From: DASXQK01 sp963757155
Lineage (GTDB): Bacteria; Pseudomonadota; Alphaproteobacteria; Dongiales; Dongiaceae
DNA: 64,000 nt
Reading direction: 5' to 3'
Assembly: GCA_963757155.1 (NCBI GenBank)
Contig: CAVWQS010000014.1
Location: 310,001-374,000 of the forward strand
Of the stretch, positions 60,913 to 64,000 are shown piece by piece. The translations under genes were made by a program, and so were the position numbers. Below the pieces are notes generated by a model that was not told where the DNA came from, made no database searches, and saw only the letters and a list, made by a program, of their open reading frames with translations. Positions within the stretch are counted from its first letter, which is position 1; every line of letters begins with the position of its first letter.

Positions 60913-61323
60913 GTGGCGCTGGTGAAGCTCATCGAATACGCCGATGCGAGCCCCGAAGTGCGTGCCGTCTATGACGACATCATGACGAGCCGCAAGGTCG
61001 ACTGGATCAATAATTTCTGGAAGGCGCTGGCCAGCGACCCCGCGACCCTGAAGCGGACCTGGGAAAGCGTCAAGGAAGTGATGGCGCCGGGCGCCCTCGA
61101 TCCCTTGACCAAGGAGCTCATCTATATCGCCGTCAGCGTCACCAACAACTGCGGCTATTGCATCAACAGCCACACCGCCTCGGCGCGCAAGGCGGGCATG
61201 ACCGACGCTCAGTTCGCCGAGCTGATCGCCGTGACCGGCATGGCCAATGAGACGAACCGCCTCGTCAACGGCTACCAGGTCGAGGTCGACGAGCGCATCG
61301 CCAAGGCGGCGAAGCAGAGGTAG
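60913..61323 (+). CDS. Carboxymuconolactone decarboxylase/AhpD-family protein
   Basis: 136 residues from GTG 60913, preceded by AAAAAAGGAGAACAGCC. The AhpD-type redox motif is Cys-Gly-Tyr-Cys in NNCGYCINSHTASARKAGM (CxxC followed by xxxH). This suggests peroxidase-type activity rather than a true decarboxylase. It lies 66 bases after phaB on the same strand and could be part of the operon. Confidence 0.9.
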   Translation: MALVKLIEYADASPEVRAVYDDIMTSRKVDWINNFWKALASDPATLKRTWESVKEVMAPGALDPLTKELIYIAVSVTNNCGYCINSHTASARKAGMTDAQFAELIAVTGMANETNRLVNGYQVEVDERIAKAAKQR

Positions 61324-61391
61324 GCTGCGCTCAGCTCGGCTCGAGACCGGGCAGATCGTCTTCCTCGGACGCGAAGGAATTTAGGTGACGC

Positions 61392-61583
61392 ATGGGCAGT
61401 TCCAGTATCCGTCCCCCGCGCCGCTCGCCGCGACCTGAGGGTGGCGCGAACGCCAAGGCCTGGCAAATCCGCCAGATCCAGCGTGGTCTTGCTGAGGCAC
61501 TGGCGGGAGACTTCGCCAAGCCGGCAGAGGTGGCGGCGGCCTTCGCGGCCTTCTGTCCTCCTCGGCGGCGTCCGGTCAGATAA
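61392..61583 (+). CDS. Small hypothetical protein, antitoxin-like C-terminus
   Basis: 63 residues from ATG 61392 (AGGTGACGC upstream). The central part AKAWQIRQIQRGLAEALAGDFAKPAEVAAAFAAF resembles the short helix region at the C-terminus of ribbon-helix-helix/CopG or ParD-like antitoxins (W-x-I-xx-I-xxG-L...DF-xx-EEV). No DNA-binding N-terminus and no toxin gene are seen. It may be an orphan or a chance frame. Confidence 0.45.
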   Translation: MGSSSIRPPRRSPRPEGGANAKAWQIRQIQRGLAEALAGDFAKPAEVAAAFAAFCPPRRRPVR

Positions 61584-61618
61584 CTCGCCCGCCTCGACGT
61601 CCCCAGATCATCCCCGAC

Positions 61619-62528
61619 ATGACCCAGCCCGCCCGCCTCACCGCGACCCTGATCGGCGGCATCGCCGTGCTGCTCTGGGCGACCTTGGCGCTGTTCACCA
61701 CTGCGGCGGCGGAGGTGCCGCCCTTCGAGCTGGTGGCCCTCACCTTCGCCATCGCCTTTCTGCTCTTCCTCGGCAAATGGAGCCTGGCGCGGCTGCGGGG
61801 TGGGGCGCCGGTGCTCTCATCATCTTCGCCAGCCCGTCCAGGCCTGGGCTGTCGGCGTCGGCGGGCTCTTCGGTTATCACGCGCTTTATTTCACCGCGCT
61901 CGCCCATGCGCCGGCGGTGGATGCGAGCCTCATCGCCTATCTCTGGCCGCTGCTGATCGTGCTGCTCTCCGCTTTGCTCCCCGGCGAGCGGCTGCGCTGG
62001 TGGCATGTAGCGGGCGGGCTCGCGGGCTTTGCCGGTGCGGCCATGCTCGTCCTGCAGCGCGGTGAACTCAGCCTCGCCAGTGGCTATCTCCTGGGCTATG
62101 CAGCGGCACTGGGCTGTGCCTTCACCTGGTCGGGCTATTCGATCCTGAGCCGCCGGCTCGGATCCGTGCCGAGCGACGCGGTGGGCGGCTTCTGCGCGGC
62201 CACCGCACTCCTGGGGCTGCTGGCCCATCTGCTCATCGAGACGACCGTCTGGCCCAGCCCCGGCGGCTGGCTCGCCGTCCTGGCGCTGGGATTGGGTCCC
62301 GTCGGCATCGCCTTCTTCGTCTGGGACTATGGGGTCAAGCGCGGCGACATTCAGGCGCTGGGCGCCTTCTCCTATGCCTCGCCCTTGATCTCGACCCTGC
62401 TTCTCGTCCTCTTCGGCCGCGCCACGGCGACCACCACTTTGGCGCTCGCCTGCCTGCTCATCGTGGGCGGCGCCATCCTCGCGGCGAAGGATATCTTCCG
62501 CCGCCGGGTCCCGATGGCGCGCGTGTGA
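61619..62528 (+). pseudogene. EamA/DMT-family transporter, one apparent +1 frame break
   Basis: ATG 61619 gives the first helices (ATLIGGIAVLLWATLALFTT, LTFAIAFLLFLGKWSLARLRG). Near 61820 the frame shifts by one base and continues as LRQPVQAWAVGVGGLFGYHALYFTALA to RRRVPMARV at 62528. Repaired, it has ten helices and about 302 residues, normal for EamA transporters. The 3' end overlaps the convergent cupin gene by 71 bases. Confidence 0.85.
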
Positions 62529-62964
62529 CAGGCGACCAGCCGGGCGGGGCCATCTCGAAGCCGGCGAAATCGAAGGCCGGCGTCACCATGCAGGCGACGA
62601 GGGTGTAGAGGCCGAGGCTGCGGGCCGATTGCCAGACGCCGCGCTCGATGAGGATCTGCGGCTCCTCGCCATTGGCGACATCGGTGCCCAGCCGGCGCTC
62701 CTCGCGCTTGCCGCCCTCGGGCGCCATGAGCAGCTCCAGCGGCGAGCCCGCATGGAACAGCCAGAGCTCATCGGCGTCGTTGACGCGATGCCAGTGCGAG
62801 ACCTCGCCCGCCTGCAGCAGGTAATAGATCAGCGTGGCATGGCCGCGCGAGCCGTCGGCCGGACGGTGGCGATAGGTCTCGCGGAAATGCCCGCCCTCGG
62901 GATGCGGCGCAAGCCCGAGCTGGACGATCAGCGCTGCCGCTGTGTCGGAGACGGGACGGTTCAT
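62458..62964 (-). CDS. Cupin-fold DUF985 protein
   Basis: 168 residues from ATG 62964 (MNRPVSDTAAALIVQLGLAP). DUF985 hallmarks are HPEGGHFRETYRH, the metal-type HWHRVNDADELWLFHAGSPLEL and the C-terminal VACMVTPAFDFAGFEMAPPGWSP. A single-domain cupin, function unknown, possibly sugar-isomerase-like. The last 71 bases lie antisense to the EamA gene; the conserved domain ends before that region, so the tail after residue 145 may be non-essential. Confidence 0.88.
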   Translation of the reverse strand: MNRPVSDTAAALIVQLGLAPHPEGGHFRETYRHRPADGSRGHATLIYYLLQAGEVSHWHRVNDADELWLFHAGSPLELLMAPEGGKREERRLGTDVANGEEPQILIERGVWQSARSLGLYTLVACMVTPAFDFAGFEMAPPGWSPVTRAPSGPGGGRYPSPRGWRRPR

Positions 62965-63000
62965 CGATCGCCGATAATGCCGATCAGGCATCCATGGCAG

Positions 63001-63601
63001 TCAGGCGTCCTTGGCCACCGTCGACTGCATCGAAGGACGCTTGGCAAAAGCCTCGAACCAGCGGGCGAGCTTCGGATGGCCCTTGCGCCAATCCTCGGAA
63101 GCGAAGCGGAAATCGAGATAGCCCAGCGCGCAGGCGATCGAGATCAATCCGATATCGATGCCGCTGCCGAGCTTGTCGGCCTCGGCCTCCAGCACATCGA
63201 GCCCGGCGGCGACCTTCGCGCGCTGCAGCTCCATCCCCGAGGGGGATTGCTCGTTCGCCGGCCGGCGGCTCTCCCCGCGGCGGGCGACGGCCGCATCCAT
63301 CATGCCGTCGCCCAATGCCTGGCGGCGCAGCGCCGTCCAGCGCGCCGGGCCGGCGGCGGGGAACATCTTGGGGCCGCCATGGAGGCTGTCGAGATATTCG
63401 CAGATCACGGGCGAATCATAGAGATGGGTCCCGTCGTCCAGGGTCATGCTCGGCACCTTGCTGAGCGGGTTCTCCTTGGCCAGCGCCGGATCGGTCGTGG
63501 CCGTGGTGATGCGCTCGATCTTCGAATTCGAGACCCGTCTCCAGGGCCTGGATCACGACCTTGCGGACAAAGGGGCTGGTGCCGGAAAAGCGCAGCTTCA
63601 T
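63001..63601 (-). pseudogene. Glutathione S-transferase, one apparent +1 frame break
   Basis: ATG 63601 encodes MKLRFSGTSPFVRKVVIQAL, the GST N-terminal thioredoxin-like domain with the usual Ser/Tyr-Pro-x-Val-Arg-Lys start. Near 63526 one extra base breaks the frame. The next continues SKIERITTATTDPALAKENPLSKVPSMTLDDG and on to VAKDA at 63001. DSPVICEYLDSLHGG and the C-terminal helical domain are normal. Repaired, about 199 residues. It lies 22 bases downstream of a gloB-like gene on the same strand. Confidence 0.87.
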
Positions 63602-63623
63602 CGATCTGTCTCCCATCTTCGAT

Positions 63624-64000
63624 TTATCGGAAATTATCCTTGCGGCGGCGGATCTCGCCGAAGACCTCCGCCGGCGGCGCATCGGGCAGGCCGACGGCCG
63701 CGGCAAGAGCGGGATCATCGGCGCGCAGGAAAGGATTGGCGGCGCGTTCCTCGCCCATGGTGGAGGGAATGGTCGGCCTGTTCTGGGCGCGCAGCTCGGC
63801 GATCTCGCGTTCGCGCCGGCGGAGCGCCTGATTATCGGGATCGATGCTGACGGCGAAGCGCGCATTGGCGGCGGTATATTCATGGCCGCAAAAGACGCGG
63901 GTCTCCGCCGGCAGGCGGCGCAGCTTGTCGAGAGAGGCCCACATCATCGGGGCCGTGCCTTCGAACATGCGCCCGCAACCCAGCGAGAACAGCGTATCGC
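63624..64000 (-). CDS. gloB: Hydroxyacylglutathione hydrolase (glyoxalase II), 5' end outside the window
   Basis: The visible part (about 125 residues) starts at the window edge with GDTLFSLGCGRMFEGTAPMM, the metal-binding Asp of the beta-lactamase fold. It continues with VFCGHEYTAANARFAVSIDP, whose His is the next ligand, and the GloB C-terminal domain with TIPSTMGEERAANPFLRA. It hydrolyses S-lactoylglutathione to lactate and glutathione. The adjacent GST gene and the VOC gene at the other window end are consistent with glutathione metabolism but not linked. Confidence 0.92.
   Translation of the reverse strand, partial: DTLFSLGCGRMFEGTAPMMWASLDKLRRLPAETRVFCGHEYTAANARFAVSIDPDNQALRRREREIAELRAQNRPTIPSTMGEERAANPFLRADDPALAAAVGLPDAPPAEVFGEIRRRKDNFR

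Noticed and set aside
61331..61519. Minus-strand 62-codon frame opposite the small protein at 61392
   Set aside because: Pro/Arg/Ser-rich without pattern. The plus strand has the better ribosome site and a protein-like helix.
1..64000. Search for CRISPR arrays, tRNA/rRNA genes, insertion sequences, integrases or phage genes
   Set aside because: No regularly spaced repeats, no cloverleaf or rRNA sequence, and no transposase or integrase motif were seen by reading. A tRNA scan could still find one I missed.

Overview
The window is GC-rich throughout (about two thirds G+C by eye). The gene families point to an alphaproteobacterium, probably of the Rhodospirillales type: PhaR-linked polyhydroxybutyrate genes, many IclR-controlled ABC importers, an Irr-type iron-exporter architecture, and DUF985 and GFA proteins. 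This is inference from protein resemblance only. I found no rRNA, tRNA, CRISPR array, insertion sequence, phage or integrase gene. It reads as chromosomal DNA of a metabolically versatile soil or plant-associated bacterium, and about a quarter of it encodes solute import.

Layout. 1-8300: partial VOC (glyoxalase-fold) protein, an enolase-superfamily enzyme, an IclR regulator and a complete Dpp/Opp-type ABC importer whose two ATPases are fused. 8300-15200: a hypothetical protein, 3-hydroxybutyrate dehydrogenase, small membrane and metabolic genes, a zinc alcohol dehydrogenase and an MFS exporter. 15200-19400: a second Dpp-type transporter with no substrate-binding protein and several reading-frame breaks. 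19400-22000: dienelactone hydrolase, a ferritin-like/VIT1 iron exporter and an HPt protein. 22000-26050: a PotABCD-like importer, one permease broken three times. 26100-31700: EamA transporter, class III aminotransferase, a molybdopterin-like/cytochrome c hybrid, sodB, a universal stress protein and a secreted cyanovirin-N/beta-gamma-crystallin protein. 31766-41857: amidase, IclR, then a sugar-acid oxidation set (dehydratase, XylB-like dehydrogenase, FAH-family enzyme) running into another PotABCD-like importer. 42047-49500: cspA, rpsU, RhlE-type helicase, HtrA-like protease, HlyIII, PPK2 and an SbmA/BclA-like ABC protein. 49512-56685: small proteins, esterases, a CoA-transferase pair, imelysin and amine oxidase. 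56698-61323: the PHB locus (phaR, a coiled-coil protein, a PhaC-like hydrolase, phaA, phaB). 61392-64000: a small orphan protein, EamA, cupin, GST and partial gloB.

How the genes work together. Three catabolic modules each pair importers with enzymes or IclR control (561-8298, 22051-26046, 33336-41857). Carbon in excess can be stored as PHB (phaA/phaB/PhaC-like, PhaR-controlled) and recovered through BdhA (9350-10129).

Two patterns cut across the whole window. First, ten apparent frame breaks in seven genes can all be repaired by removing one base. This one-way bias looks more like residual sequence insertions than gene decay. Second, several gene junctions carry tandem duplications of the start region or strong intercistronic hairpins. 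The most unusual items are the continuous PhaC-like/PhaA reading frame with a PhaR-like palindrome inside it, the 200-base two-frame overlap just upstream, the triple start-codon repeat at 40122-40171, and the three-repeat CVNH plus crystallin secreted protein.
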